Assembly (NCBI RefSeq): GCF_046097095.1
Contig: NZ_CP175698.1
Span: 310,001-374,000, forward strand
Direction of reading: 5' to 3'
DNA length: 64,000 nucleotides
Source: Natrinema sp046097095
GTDB taxonomy: Archaea > Halobacteriota > Halobacteria > Halobacteriales > Natrialbaceae
Positions 16,995 to 25,180 of this stretch are shown here, piece by piece. The notes beneath the pieces were generated by a model. It was not told the origin of the DNA. It searched no databases and worked only from the letters and a program-made list of their open reading frames with translations. Both the position numbers and the translations under genes were made by a program. Position 1 is the first letter of the stretch. Each line of letters starts with the position of its first letter.

Positions 16995-17873
16995 CTCGGA
17001 ACTGGTGTTTTCGATCGCTCTGTCCGACACCTCTGTATATCGAAATGAAGTTTATTAGTTCGGTAGCCGACGTCGATACTGCGTTCGGCTTGCAGGGTAG
17101 TTACCGCAGATCGGTCACGATCGACAGCTGTAGAAGGTATGACGAATTCTTCAGACTGGTTCGCAGACGATGTTACCGGCCTCACGGCACCCTCGGATTA
17201 ATACAGCACGAATATTCTCTCAGACTATCTGTAAGGCCTTTGAACCAGTCTGTCGGAATAGACTATCACCTGTATAGAGGACCAGACCGTGAGCATGCAC
17301 GACGGTTGTTCTCGCTCTCACTGAATCGGAACCGACGGCAGTAGTCGGCCCCAACATGGGAGCCGCTAGTGTCGACAGCGGTCGGCGTAGCGCCGGACGG
17401 ATCAATCCCGAGATCGGCCGCCGTGGCACGACGGCCACTCGAGAGAGTGGCTCAACAACGTGCGAGAAACGCGACCACGTGGGTGACGTTCGTCATTCGG
17501 ATACTCGCTAGGACGACGATGTCGCACTCAACCCTACTGCGACGGTCTCCCTAACCGACCGACATTGAAAGGTAATAACCGACGCCGATACGCTCACCCC
17601 CAGCCGTGTTCGCTGAACGAGTCAGTGAGCGAAGGATACCGAGTGCGTTCGAACCCGCGTTACTTCGATCGAAGCGGCTCCCTCTCCCGGACAGATATCC
17701 CAAACAGTAGGCCCATACTGGTAAATCTAATATCCGGAACTATGTCCCAGTAACTGGCTTAATCTAAATTCAAGACACCGTCTTGCGCGCCAATTTTGGT
17801 ACACTAGATAAGATAAATATACTTAGATCGAATGATGGAAAGACTGAAGATCATCGCGTCTTATGAACGAGAC
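16995..17873 (+). other. 879-base region without a convincing gene
   Basis: Between the second PH-domain gene and the DUF5805 gene. The open frames here (for example 17045-17344 and 17565-17753) give Arg-rich, non-acidic products unlike halophile proteins. One short acidic frame at 17139-17201 encodes MTNSSDWFADDVTGLTAPSD and then stops; it could be the remnant of a gene's start. A/T content rises strongly after about 17690. I see no tRNA or attachment-site-like repeat by eye. Confidence 0.5.
17813..17821 (+). promoter_or_regulatory. TATA-like element for the DUF5805-integrase pair
   Basis: ATAAATATA lies in an A/T-rich tract. A start site about 27 bases downstream (near 17844) would fall after the ATG at 17832 but before the ATG at 17874, which favours the latter as the start of the DUF5805 protein. 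Confidence 0.45.
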
Positions 17874-18269
17874 ATGGGTGACTCGGCGGACACATCTCGA
17901 AAATCTGTTAAAACGTACGTGCCGGCCTACCAGAAGTCCGAGTGGCAATCTCACGCCGATGACCTCGAGATGAGCCAGAGCGAGTTCGTCCGGACGATGG
18001 TGCAAGCCGGTCGAAAAGGATTCGAACCCGACACGACGGAACCCGATTCTTCGGACCCAGACCCCGGGGGTAACGACCTCGAGACACGGGTCCTCAAGCT
18101 ATTGTCGGCTGACACCTACTCGTGGGACGAACTCCTCGAGACGGTCTCGGACGACATCGAGTCGCGACTGGACGCGACCCTCGAGCGACTACAGGCGGAT
18201 AACCGAATTCGATACAGCGGTCGCCACGGCGGGTACACCACGGTCGACGGAGGCGGCGATGGCGACTGA
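17874..18269 (+). CDS. DUF5805 domain-containing protein
   Basis: 131 residues. The N-terminal half (KSVKTYVPAYQKSEWQSHADDLEMSQSEFVRTMVQAGR) resembles a ribbon-helix-helix or similar DNA-binding segment. The C-terminal half (residues about 70-125) looks like a small winged helix: LETRVLKLLSADTYSWDELLETV ... LERLQADNRIRYSGRHGGYTTV. I recall this combination as DUF5805, repeatedly found directly before haloarchaeal tyrosine recombinases. Its end overlaps the integrase start by 11 bases, so the two are probably translated together. A recombination accessory or regulator role is inference. Confidence 0.75.
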   Translation: MGDSADTSRKSVKTYVPAYQKSEWQSHADDLEMSQSEFVRTMVQAGRKGFEPDTTEPDSSDPDPGGNDLETRVLKLLSADTYSWDELLETVSDDIESRLDATLERLQADNRIRYSGRHGGYTTVDGGGDGD

Positions 18270-19305
18270 GCCCGGAGCCGCCACGCCGGCGGACGTCGAC
18301 GATCCAATCGCGTACTTTCTCGACGACCAGCGGTATCACGGCAAGAGCGAACGAACGCTCGAGGCCTACGAGCGCGTCCTCCGTCAATTCGAGGCGTTCG
18401 TCGCCGAGCGCTTCGGGGTCGACGCCGTCGGAACCGCCGAGCGTCGCGAGTGTATGGCCTGGATTCACTCGCTACGCGGCGAGTTCGAGGACAGCACGAT
18501 CGCCTCCTACGCGTCGTATCTCAACCGATTCTACGACTACATGACCCGCGTCGGCGTCTTCGACGACAATCCCATGGCGCTGGTCATGGAGGAGATGTCC
18601 GAATCGATCGATACGAATCCGACCAGACGCGACATCTCGGTCGGCGAGATGCGGTCGTTCGTCGCCGATATCGGCCATCCCCTCGAGCGAGCCGTCGTCG
18701 TCACCCTGTTGAAGACGGGGATGCGCGTCGGCGAACTTTGTAATCTCGATCTGCGCGACCTCCACCTCGAGACGCCCGAGATCGACCTGAAGTGGACGCC
18801 CCGCGTCGGGCTCGAGCGCCGACCCTCGTCGCTGTTCGTCTCGTCCGAGCCAGCTCGCGGGACGACCGTCAACGGCGAGGAGCGGACGGCCTCAAACAAG
18901 CGAAAACGCGACACCGTCGTCCCGGTCGATGGGGAGCTTCGGCAGGTGTTGCTCGAGTGGCTGGCGATCCGTCCGGACGCGGTATCGTCGGCACGGCCGC
19001 TCTTTCTCGACACCGGCGATTCGTGGGGCGAGCGGCTGACGCCGTCGGACGTGCGCTATATCGTCGAAAAACACGCTCGGGACCGTGGCTGGTACCGGAC
19101 CGGCGGCGGGACCCAGGAGAACGTCACGCCCCACTACTTCCGGCACTTCTTCACCACGCATCTCCGAGATCGGACGGGCGATCGAGGGATCGTGCAGTAC
19201 CTCCGCGGTGATGTCGCCGGCGACGTGATCGATACGTACACGCACAACTGGGGCGACCGCGTCCGGGAGACCTATCTCGACTGTATCTACACCGTTACCG
19301 AATAA
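18259..19305 (+). CDS. Tyrosine-type site-specific recombinase/integrase
   Basis: 348 residues. A SAM-like core-binding domain (about 15-115) is followed by the catalytic domain. Active-site residues visible are Arg156 (KTGMRVGEL), a Lys in KRKRD (about 214-216), His292 and Arg295 (PHYFRHFF) and the nucleophile Tyr327 (DTYTHNW). The position usually held by the second His/Trp (LGH) reads LRGDV, so it is probably Asp318. An insert of about 25 residues lies before the Lys. It appears otherwise intact. No partner prophage genes follow, so it may be a host-adopted recombinase; the sequence cannot prove that. Confidence 0.85.
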   Translation: MATEPGAATPADVDDPIAYFLDDQRYHGKSERTLEAYERVLRQFEAFVAERFGVDAVGTAERRECMAWIHSLRGEFEDSTIASYASYLNRFYDYMTRVGVFDDNPMALVMEEMSESIDTNPTRRDISVGEMRSFVADIGHPLERAVVVTLLKTGMRVGELCNLDLRDLHLETPEIDLKWTPRVGLERRPSSLFVSSEPARGTTVNGEERTASNKRKRDTVVPVDGELRQVLLEWLAIRPDAVSSARPLFLDTGDSWGERLTPSDVRYIVEKHARDRGWYRTGGGTQENVTPHYFRHFFTTHLRDRTGDRGIVQYLRGDVAGDVIDTYTHNWGDRVRETYLDCIYTVTE

Positions 19306-19531
19306 GCGCCACTATCGACCTCTGGACCGTTCAAACGCCAGAATATGCCGGATAGACTAGTAGTCGCTTCTTTGTTTCCTTCTCTAACAGAGGAATTTTT
19401 GGCCATTGTTCTTACTACGGGTGTCGAGAACCTACCTTCTAAATCATATATCGCTATATTAACTCACCGTTCCTCGAGCGCTCGCTCGCGGCTGCGACGT
19501 GACGTCCGACCGTCCTTTAGTACGAGGGCTG

Positions 19532-20458
19532 TTATCGATCGACTGCGAGTGCCGTCTCGAGATCGCCGCCGTTCAACAGCGAACGAACGAGATCGACGGT
19601 CGCGGTCGTCTCGGCGGCGTTCTCGAGCAACACCGTCTCGCTGGGGAACAGCCGTTCGCCGAGCAAGAGGCCGTGATCGCGGGCGGTCGAGCCGGTGACG
19701 GTCAGATAGACGCCCAGCCCTGCGTCGGCGATGGCTGCCTCTTCTTCGCGGCCCTCTTTGGGGTACCGGAAATCGATCCCGTCGAGCGTCCGCGTTCCCA
19801 GCACTGCCTGCACGAGTCGCTCGTATCTCGGTTCGATACAGAGCGAGCCCTCGTAGTTTTCGAGGAAGTCACGATCGATCGATTCCGCCGACGGAGTGAC
19901 CTCAGGCGTGGCCAGCAACGTGTGGTAGACGGTGTCGCCGAGGCCGGTGACAACCTGCACGTCGGTGTCGGACGGATCGATCCGCGCGTTCACGTCGGCG
20001 ATCCGCCCGAGTGGCTCCGGTCGCAACTCGACGACTTCCTCTAAGACCAGGTCGGCGCTGTCGAAGCCGAGCGCGAACTCGTGGGTGCGAAGCGCGCGGA
20101 AGGGTTCCTCGCGGCCGACGAGTTGCACCGCAGCATCGTTCGGTGTGGCCTCGACACCGTCGAGTGGAACCGTGACGCTGTCGAAAACGATCCGTCGCGG
20201 TTTTCCGGCGCGGTCATCGCGAAGCAGCGTGTATTCGGGCTCGGTCGGGTCGTCGACGGTGCTGTAGTCTGCGAGACGATGGTAGACGTCCGCCTCGTCG
20301 GCGTCGATCGTTCCTTTCGTGAGCGCCTTCTCGTGGCGGAGTGTCGACGTAATGTCGTCCGCGAGGTCGGGAACGTCGAGGCGCTCTGCAAGCCGGTCGA
20401 GCACCGACTCGAGCGGCCGCCCCTTCCGTGGTACAGCGATCGGTATCGTCTCGCCCAT
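19532..20458 (-). CDS. HisG-like protein (divergent relative of ATP phosphoribosyltransferase)
   Basis: 308 residues starting at the ATG at 20458. The opening IPIAVPRKGRPLESVLDRLAERL is HisG-like. Later FALGFDSADLVLEEVVEL and the stretch IADAGLGVYLTVTGSTARDHGLLLGERLFPSETVLLEN follow the order of HisG motifs (Thr/Gly-rich TGST.R.HGL loop). The canonical substrate segment before that loop is replaced by a charged stretch (YPKEGREEEAAI). It is therefore unlikely to be the main histidine enzyme; function unknown. It lies 94 bases downstream of the coiled-coil gene, on the same strand. Confidence 0.55.
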   Translation of the reverse strand: MGETIPIAVPRKGRPLESVLDRLAERLDVPDLADDITSTLRHEKALTKGTIDADEADVYHRLADYSTVDDPTEPEYTLLRDDRAGKPRRIVFDSVTVPLDGVEATPNDAAVQLVGREEPFRALRTHEFALGFDSADLVLEEVVELRPEPLGRIADVNARIDPSDTDVQVVTGLGDTVYHTLLATPEVTPSAESIDRDFLENYEGSLCIEPRYERLVQAVLGTRTLDGIDFRYPKEGREEEAAIADAGLGVYLTVTGSTARDHGLLLGERLFPSETVLLENAAETTATVDLVRSLLNGGDLETALAVDR

Positions 20459-20552
20459 CGCTCGGTTCTCGACTGGCGGCGGATAAACGAGTTGTGTTTC
20501 AGGAACGGTCGTCGTGGTCGAAACCGTCTCGCCATCGAGAACGGTGGCCGCC

Positions 20553-22493
20553 CTATTCGGAGAACATCGACCCGAGCTGGTCGCGCCACTGCTGAATCTC
20601 TGTCACGTCGCTGCGAACGTTCGCTAAGTCGTCCTCGACGTCCTCGATGTCGTCTTCGAGGCCTGCAACGTCGTCCTCGACCGCTTCAACATCGTCTTCG
20701 ACGTTCTCGATGTCGCCTTCGAGACCTGCAACGTCATCCTCGACCGCTCCGACGTCGTCTTCGAGGCCTGCCACATCGTCCTCGACGCCCTCGAGATCGC
20801 CCGCAACCCCTTCGACATCCTCGTCGACGGCGTCGATATCGGCCTCGAGGTCGGCGTTCCAGTCGCTGAGGTCGTCGACGTCACTCTCGAGATCGTCGAC
20901 TCGCGAGTCCGTCTCGTCGAGTCGGTCGTCTACGGACGCGAGTTCGTCCTCGAGGGTGCCGAGTTCGTCTTGTAACTCTTCGAGGAGCTGTGCGCCGGTG
21001 CCGTTCTCCTCAAGGAACGTCTCGATGGCGTCGGTGTAGGCAGCGAGTTCCTCGACGCGAGACTGGAGGTGTTCGACTTTCGCGATGTCGGGACTGGACG
21101 GCTCGAGGTCGAGTTCGGCTCGGACGGCCTCGAGGTCCTCGTCGTCGACGGTTCCGTCTCGGATCTCGGTCGCGAGACGGGCTGCGATCGAGCCGTCAAA
21201 CGCGGGAGCGGTGCTCGTCGCTGCCGCTGCGGTCGGCTCGACACCGGCCGTGTCGGACGCCGCGTCCGCCTCGTCCGGGTCGGGCTCTGCGCTGGTCTCG
21301 TCGGTCGCGCCGTCGGCAGCGGGTTCAGTCGGCTCGGAAGCCGTTTCGTCCTGTCCCGTCTCATCGGCCGGCGCGTCGGCGGCTGCCGCGGTGGTCGGCT
21401 CCGCCGACGGCGATTCCGGTTCCGTTCCTGACTCGTCGAGTCCCGTCTCTGCTCCGGATTCGTCGGACTCCGCTACGCTCGGTTCGCTGTCAGCGTCGCC
21501 GGTAGTCCCTTCGGTCTCGGCCGTATCGGTATCGACGGTCAGATCGCCGTCAGCGTCGGCGGCCGACTCGTCGAGACCGAGGTCGATCTCGGGTCCGGAC
21601 TCGGTCGCCGTATCGTCGGTCGCAGTCGCTTCGTCGTCGAGGTCGTCAGCTGCTGTCTCTGCGCCGGCCGCCGAATCGGCTGCGCCAGTATCGAGATCAA
21701 GTTCGACGCTTGGCTCGTCGTCGGCCCCCTCGTCGGCCGTGTCGATCGAACTCTCGTCCGTCTCGGACCCCGGAATTTCCTCTTCCTCAAAACCCAGATC
21801 AATGTCCGGCGCGCCGTCCTCGCCGTCATCGGCCGCCGCGTCGGCCGCGTCAGCCGCGTCGTCGACCGGATCGGGATCGATATCGCCGAGGTCGAGATCG
21901 AGTCCGCCGGAATCGTCCGGCGTGTCGGCGGCCGCGGTCGGTGCCTCCTCGGATTCGTCGCGCTGAGATGAGTCTGTGCCGTCGGCCGATTCCCCGTCCT
22001 CGAGTCCGGGGACCGAGTCGGACTCGCCGGAAATCATGTCCTTGACGGGGCGATTGCGGTCCTCGGAGACGATACTGCCGATGACCTCGTCGTCGACCTC
22101 GTCGGCTTCCGACTCGCCGTCGTCGCCAGCGCCGTGCTCGACGATCGTCGGTTCGGTGAGGAACTCCGCGGCTCGGCTTTCGTCGTCGAGTTGGATGCCG
22201 TAGACCGTTTCGAGGCGCTCGTTGGGTTCGAGCGTGGCGGTGAACTCGACGTGGTTGTCTTGAAACGCCGTCCAGTCGTCGCTGTGATAGTCCGGGTGAA
22301 ACCCGACTTTGTCCATCGGGAACGAGGCAGGGATATCTTCCGAGAGCTGAAACGTGACCGGGGCGTCGCGGTCCGATTCGATCTCGAATCGGATCGCAGG
22401 GACGGGAAACTCGTCCGCTGCGAACGATTTTCTGACGGCGATCCCGTCGATACTGACCTCGACCACGTCGTCCGTGTCGGCGGTGCTACTCAT
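20553..22493 (-). CDS. Acidic protein with beta-rich N-terminal domain and long heptad-repeat coiled coil
   Basis: 646 residues, no signal peptide or transmembrane helix. Residues about 1-118 look beta-rich (VEVSIDGIAVRKSFAADEFPV ... ERLETVYGIQLDDES). Residues about 118-440 are an acidic, Ala/Ser/Thr/Glu/Asp-rich low-complexity linker. Residues 440-530 are helical, and residues about 532-629 form regular heptads, mostly of the type xxxVEDD or VAGLEDD. The protein probably oligomerises through the coiled coil. I recognise no named family. A TATA-like element at 22521-22527 supports the ATG at 22493. The HisG-like gene follows by 94 bases. Confidence 0.65.
   Translation of the reverse strand: MSSTADTDDVVEVSIDGIAVRKSFAADEFPVPAIRFEIESDRDAPVTFQLSEDIPASFPMDKVGFHPDYHSDDWTAFQDNHVEFTATLEPNERLETVYGIQLDDESRAAEFLTEPTIVEHGAGDDGESEADEVDDEVIGSIVSEDRNRPVKDMISGESDSVPGLEDGESADGTDSSQRDESEEAPTAAADTPDDSGGLDLDLGDIDPDPVDDAADAADAAADDGEDGAPDIDLGFEEEEIPGSETDESSIDTADEGADDEPSVELDLDTGAADSAAGAETAADDLDDEATATDDTATESGPEIDLGLDESAADADGDLTVDTDTAETEGTTGDADSEPSVAESDESGAETGLDESGTEPESPSAEPTTAAAADAPADETGQDETASEPTEPAADGATDETSAEPDPDEADAASDTAGVEPTAAAATSTAPAFDGSIAARLATEIRDGTVDDEDLEAVRAELDLEPSSPDIAKVEHLQSRVEELAAYTDAIETFLEENGTGAQLLEELQDELGTLEDELASVDDRLDETDSRVDDLESDVDDLSDWNADLEADIDAVDEDVEGVAGDLEGVEDDVAGLEDDVGAVEDDVAGLEGDIENVEDDVEAVEDDVAGLEDDIEDVEDDLANVRSDVTEIQQWRDQLGSMFSE
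20607..20816 (-). repeat. 21-base tandem repeat encoding heptads
   Basis: Ten consecutive 21-base units within the coiled-coil gene, each encoding a seven-residue unit such as VAGLEDD, VGAVEDD, IENVEDD or VEAVEDD. The units differ from each other in sequence but keep the period exactly. Less regular units continue further to about 20900. Confidence 0.75.
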
Positions 22494-22520
22494 ATGAGAC
22501 CAACGTTACCATACCATTAC

Positions 22521-22527
22521 TATAAAT
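22521..22527 (-). promoter_or_regulatory. TATA-like element for the coiled-coil gene
   Basis: TATAAAT on the plus strand reads ATTTATA on the coding strand. It is centred about 31 bases before the ATG at 22493. Confidence 0.45.
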
Positions 22528-22562
22528 CGTGCGGACGGACTTATATCCGAACGACGACCGGT

Positions 22563-23396
22563 TTACAGCTCGACTCGATCGCCAATCTCGACGAGTTCGA
22601 GCCGCTGCGGATGCTCGAAGCTCGTGGCGTGGTGGTGTAACACTGTCGGGTCGGCGGTGAGCCCCTTCCACATGTCCCAGTGGCTCGGCAGGAGCCGCTC
22701 GCACTCGAGGGCGGCGGCGCACTCGACGATCTGGTTCTCGTCGTTGTACCAGCGCGTTCGTTTTGGCTCACGGGTCTGCTTGTCGGGAATCTGCCCGACG
22801 GTCCCGAACGCCAGCGCCGCGAGGTCGATCTCGTACTCGTCGCCGAGCCGCTCGAATTCGTCGCTCGGTTTCGTGTCTCCGCCGTGGAAGAACGTGCCGG
22901 CTTCGTGTTCGAACACGTAGCTCACGGGGTGGGTCGCGTCGGGGTCGTTCGCCGGCTCGACGTGGACCGTGAACTCACCGATCTCGAGGGTGTCGCCCTC
23001 GGTGACCTCGCGGAGTTGATCTCCGGTCACGTCCCACTTTTCGGTCCACGTCTCTTCGTCGCGAGCGACCGCGATGCTGGCGTCCGGCCCGTAGAACGTC
23101 GCACCCGTGTTCTCGAGGATCGGAGCCTGACTCGGCCCGTGGACGTGGTCTGTGTGTTCGTGTGTCACGAAGACGGCGTCGGCCTCGTCGACGTCGGCGG
23201 GATCGAACGGCACGGGAATCATCCGGATCGTCCGCGGCGGATCGCCCAGGCCGAGGTACGGATCGATGTGGATCGTCGTTCCGTCGTTGCCCTTGACGAT
23301 GAAGCCGTTACAGCCGAGATACCAGACCGCCACGCCGTCCGGATTCGCGTCCGCGACATCGTTGACGAGCCAGTCGTCCCAGTCGCTGTGAATCAT
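22563..23396 (-). CDS. MBL-fold metallo-hydrolase (UlaG-like)
   Basis: 277 residues with the metallo-beta-lactamase fold: the HxHxDH motif as THEHTDHVHG (His79, His81, Asp83, His84), followed by a second His in ATHPVSYVFEHEAGTFFHGGDTK and a later SHWDMWKG near the C-terminus. The arrangement (long GCNGFIVKGNDGTTIHIDPYLG opening) resembles the UlaG (L-ascorbate-6-phosphate lactonase) branch. The substrate is unknown. Start ATG at 23396. Confidence 0.85.
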   Translation of the reverse strand: MIHSDWDDWLVNDVADANPDGVAVWYLGCNGFIVKGNDGTTIHIDPYLGLGDPPRTIRMIPVPFDPADVDEADAVFVTHEHTDHVHGPSQAPILENTGATFYGPDASIAVARDEETWTEKWDVTGDQLREVTEGDTLEIGEFTVHVEPANDPDATHPVSYVFEHEAGTFFHGGDTKPSDEFERLGDEYEIDLAALAFGTVGQIPDKQTREPKRTRWYNDENQIVECAAALECERLLPSHWDMWKGLTADPTVLHHHATSFEHPQRLELVEIGDRVEL

Positions 23397-23536
23397 GTGC
23401 GTGGATGCGCGGACCGGCCGTGTAAGTGTTATCGTCTTCGCTGACGGGTCGAAGTGCCGATCGCAGGACAGCGAGGCGACGACGAGGCGCGTTCAGTCCG
23501 AGAGAGAAGGAGACAGCATACAGGGAACGGCCACGA

Positions 23537-24751
23537 TCAGAGCGGGAACGGCACGTGCGTGTCTTCTCGCCGACGCTCGGGGTGCTCGAGGCGCTCGAGG
23601 CGCGAGCCGAGTAGCTGTCGCATCAGCACGACGAGTCCGTTCTGTGAGCCGGTCCCCGCGACGGCCGTTTCGACGGGCCCGTCGTCGTTCGACGACGGCT
23701 GCCCGATGGTGCCGAGCATGACCGCTTCCCGGTCGGCGAACACGAGCCGTCCCACGGACTCGCCGGCCGGCGGCAGGTCGAGCCAGTCTCGCTGGGGCTC
23801 CCAGACGACGGCGCCGGGAACGCGATCGCGAACGAGGTCCCGAACGCGCGGATCGCGCGATCCGAGATAGACATCGACGCCGCGATCGACCGCGTCCTCC
23901 AGTCGACGGAAACAACCCTCCTCGAGCAGGCCGGTCGTCGTAAACAGCAAGAACAGTTCGTCGTCCGCCCGCTCACAGAGCGACCGACCGGTCGCGATGA
24001 TCGGCTCACGGCCCTCGAGCGTGCGAACGGCCGCTCCGTCCTCGATCTCTGCGGCCGTTTCGGCGTCAGTCACCGTCGCCCCGTCGATGGGCTGGAGCCA
24101 CTCCGTGCGAACGGCGGGATGACCCTCATAGGAGGCCTGACCCGTCGTCGCGTCGTAACTAACGAGCGTGGCCTCGTTTAACATCGGCAGGTGGACGTGC
24201 ACGAGCGAGGCCTGTACCTCCTCGACGCGGTCGTCCGAGACCTCGCGTTCGGTCGTATCGCCCTCTTGGGCGGCGACATCGCGAGCGAGCGTTTCCGTCG
24301 CGATCGGATGATATTGATTCTCGAGCACCGAGAGGACCGTCCGGCGGCGCTCGTCGGCCAGCGCCTCGAAGAGGCGGTCGAGGTCGTCCGCTTCCTCGAC
24401 CTGGCCGGCCGAGACGGCGGTTTCGAGTCCGGGGATATCGAACGCCCGGTGAGCGGCCAGCGAAATCTCTCCGTCGTCCGTCTGCTCGAGCAGCCCCACA
24501 TCCGTCAAGTACGGGAGCTGTCGGTGGTGGAGGTCGACGAGCGCCCGCTGCCGGTCGTCCTCGGTCACCGCGGCGAGTCGTTTATCAGATATTACCGCCG
24601 CATATTGGAACGCAAGATCCGCTTTCTCGACGGCGCGCGGGGACCGGTCGTGAACGAGTCGAAGGACGGCGCGCCGGTGTGCGTCGCCGAGAGCGCGGAA
24701 GAACTCGTCGCGAACATCGGCCGTGAATTCGCTCGTGCCTGAGTTAGTCAT
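23537..24751 (-). CDS. DUF7344 transcriptional regulator with two winged helices and a TrmB/PLD-like effector domain
   Basis: 404 residues. Two DUF7344-like winged helices are visible: FFRALGDAHRRAVLRLVHDRSP ... LVDLHHRQLPYLTDVGLLEQ, and LFEALADERRRTVLSVLENQYHP ... LVHVHLPMLNEATLVSYD. The C-terminal half is a paralogue of the effector domain in the protein at 4794-5630. I start at the ATG at 24751; a TTG at 24793 is also possible in the same frame. It is probably a regulator binding a pair of DNA sites or bringing two copies of the DNA-binding domain together; ligand and targets unknown. Confidence 0.75.
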   Translation of the reverse strand: MTNSGTSEFTADVRDEFFRALGDAHRRAVLRLVHDRSPRAVEKADLAFQYAAVISDKRLAAVTEDDRQRALVDLHHRQLPYLTDVGLLEQTDDGEISLAAHRAFDIPGLETAVSAGQVEEADDLDRLFEALADERRRTVLSVLENQYHPIATETLARDVAAQEGDTTEREVSDDRVEEVQASLVHVHLPMLNEATLVSYDATTGQASYEGHPAVRTEWLQPIDGATVTDAETAAEIEDGAAVRTLEGREPIIATGRSLCERADDELFLLFTTTGLLEEGCFRRLEDAVDRGVDVYLGSRDPRVRDLVRDRVPGAVVWEPQRDWLDLPPAGESVGRLVFADREAVMLGTIGQPSSNDDGPVETAVAGTGSQNGLVVLMRQLLGSRLERLEHPERRREDTHVPFPL

Positions 24752-25180
24752 CGAATACTGGTCGGGGGCTATCAGCCAAAAGGACTGCTCCAAACAGGTT
24801 TGGTTTCAGTGCTCTGTTACGGTTATTTACCACCAAATTCGCCAATATATACCAAAGATATGTTGAACGTAGTATCGATCTCACCCTCTTAGAGCCCATT
24901 CGTGAAATTCACTGTGACGTTCTCGGAGGCCGATCGATGTCCTCCGTTACGTGAAGCGAGGGAACCGCTCCGTTCTCACGTGTCAGTCGGTCACCCCGTC
25001 GTTCGAATTCGGTGTGGAAAACTCACAACAGAATTTTTCGGCCATCAGACACCAACTATGCCGGTGGTACCCCCCGTTCGTTCGGCAAGACGGGGCGAGG
25101 TTGCGCCTCGTGTCTATACCGCACCGTGTAGAATCCGATGGCAAGACACCGAGACCGTCACCGGATTGCAGCGTCTCGCG
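24752..25180 (-). other. Intergenic region upstream of the DUF7344 regulator, no gene seen
   Basis: 429 bases between the convergent-side end of dph2 and the DUF7344 regulator, both on the minus strand. The tract from about 24830 to 24880 is A/T-rich and contains CCAATATATACC, which could act as a promoter for the regulator with a leader of roughly 70 bases. Frames open here are not halophile-like. Confidence 0.45.

Noticed and set aside
17045..17344. 99-residue plus-strand frame in the gene-poor region
   Set aside because: The product is rich in Arg, Ser and Leu and not acidic, unlike the other proteins here. The TATA-like sequence is only a few bases from the ATG.
17641..17665. GTTCGAACC that recalls a tRNA T-loop near the integrase
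   Set aside because: The flanking bases do not form the needed 5-base stem, and no acceptor or anticodon arm is seen.
20607..20900. Tandem repeat considered as a CRISPR-like array
   Set aside because: The period is 21 bases and translates as heptads of a coiled coil; there are no unique spacers.
21085..21966. Ser/Ala/Val-rich plus-strand frame of 293 residues
   Set aside because: It is the complement of the acidic low-complexity linker in the coiled-coil gene.
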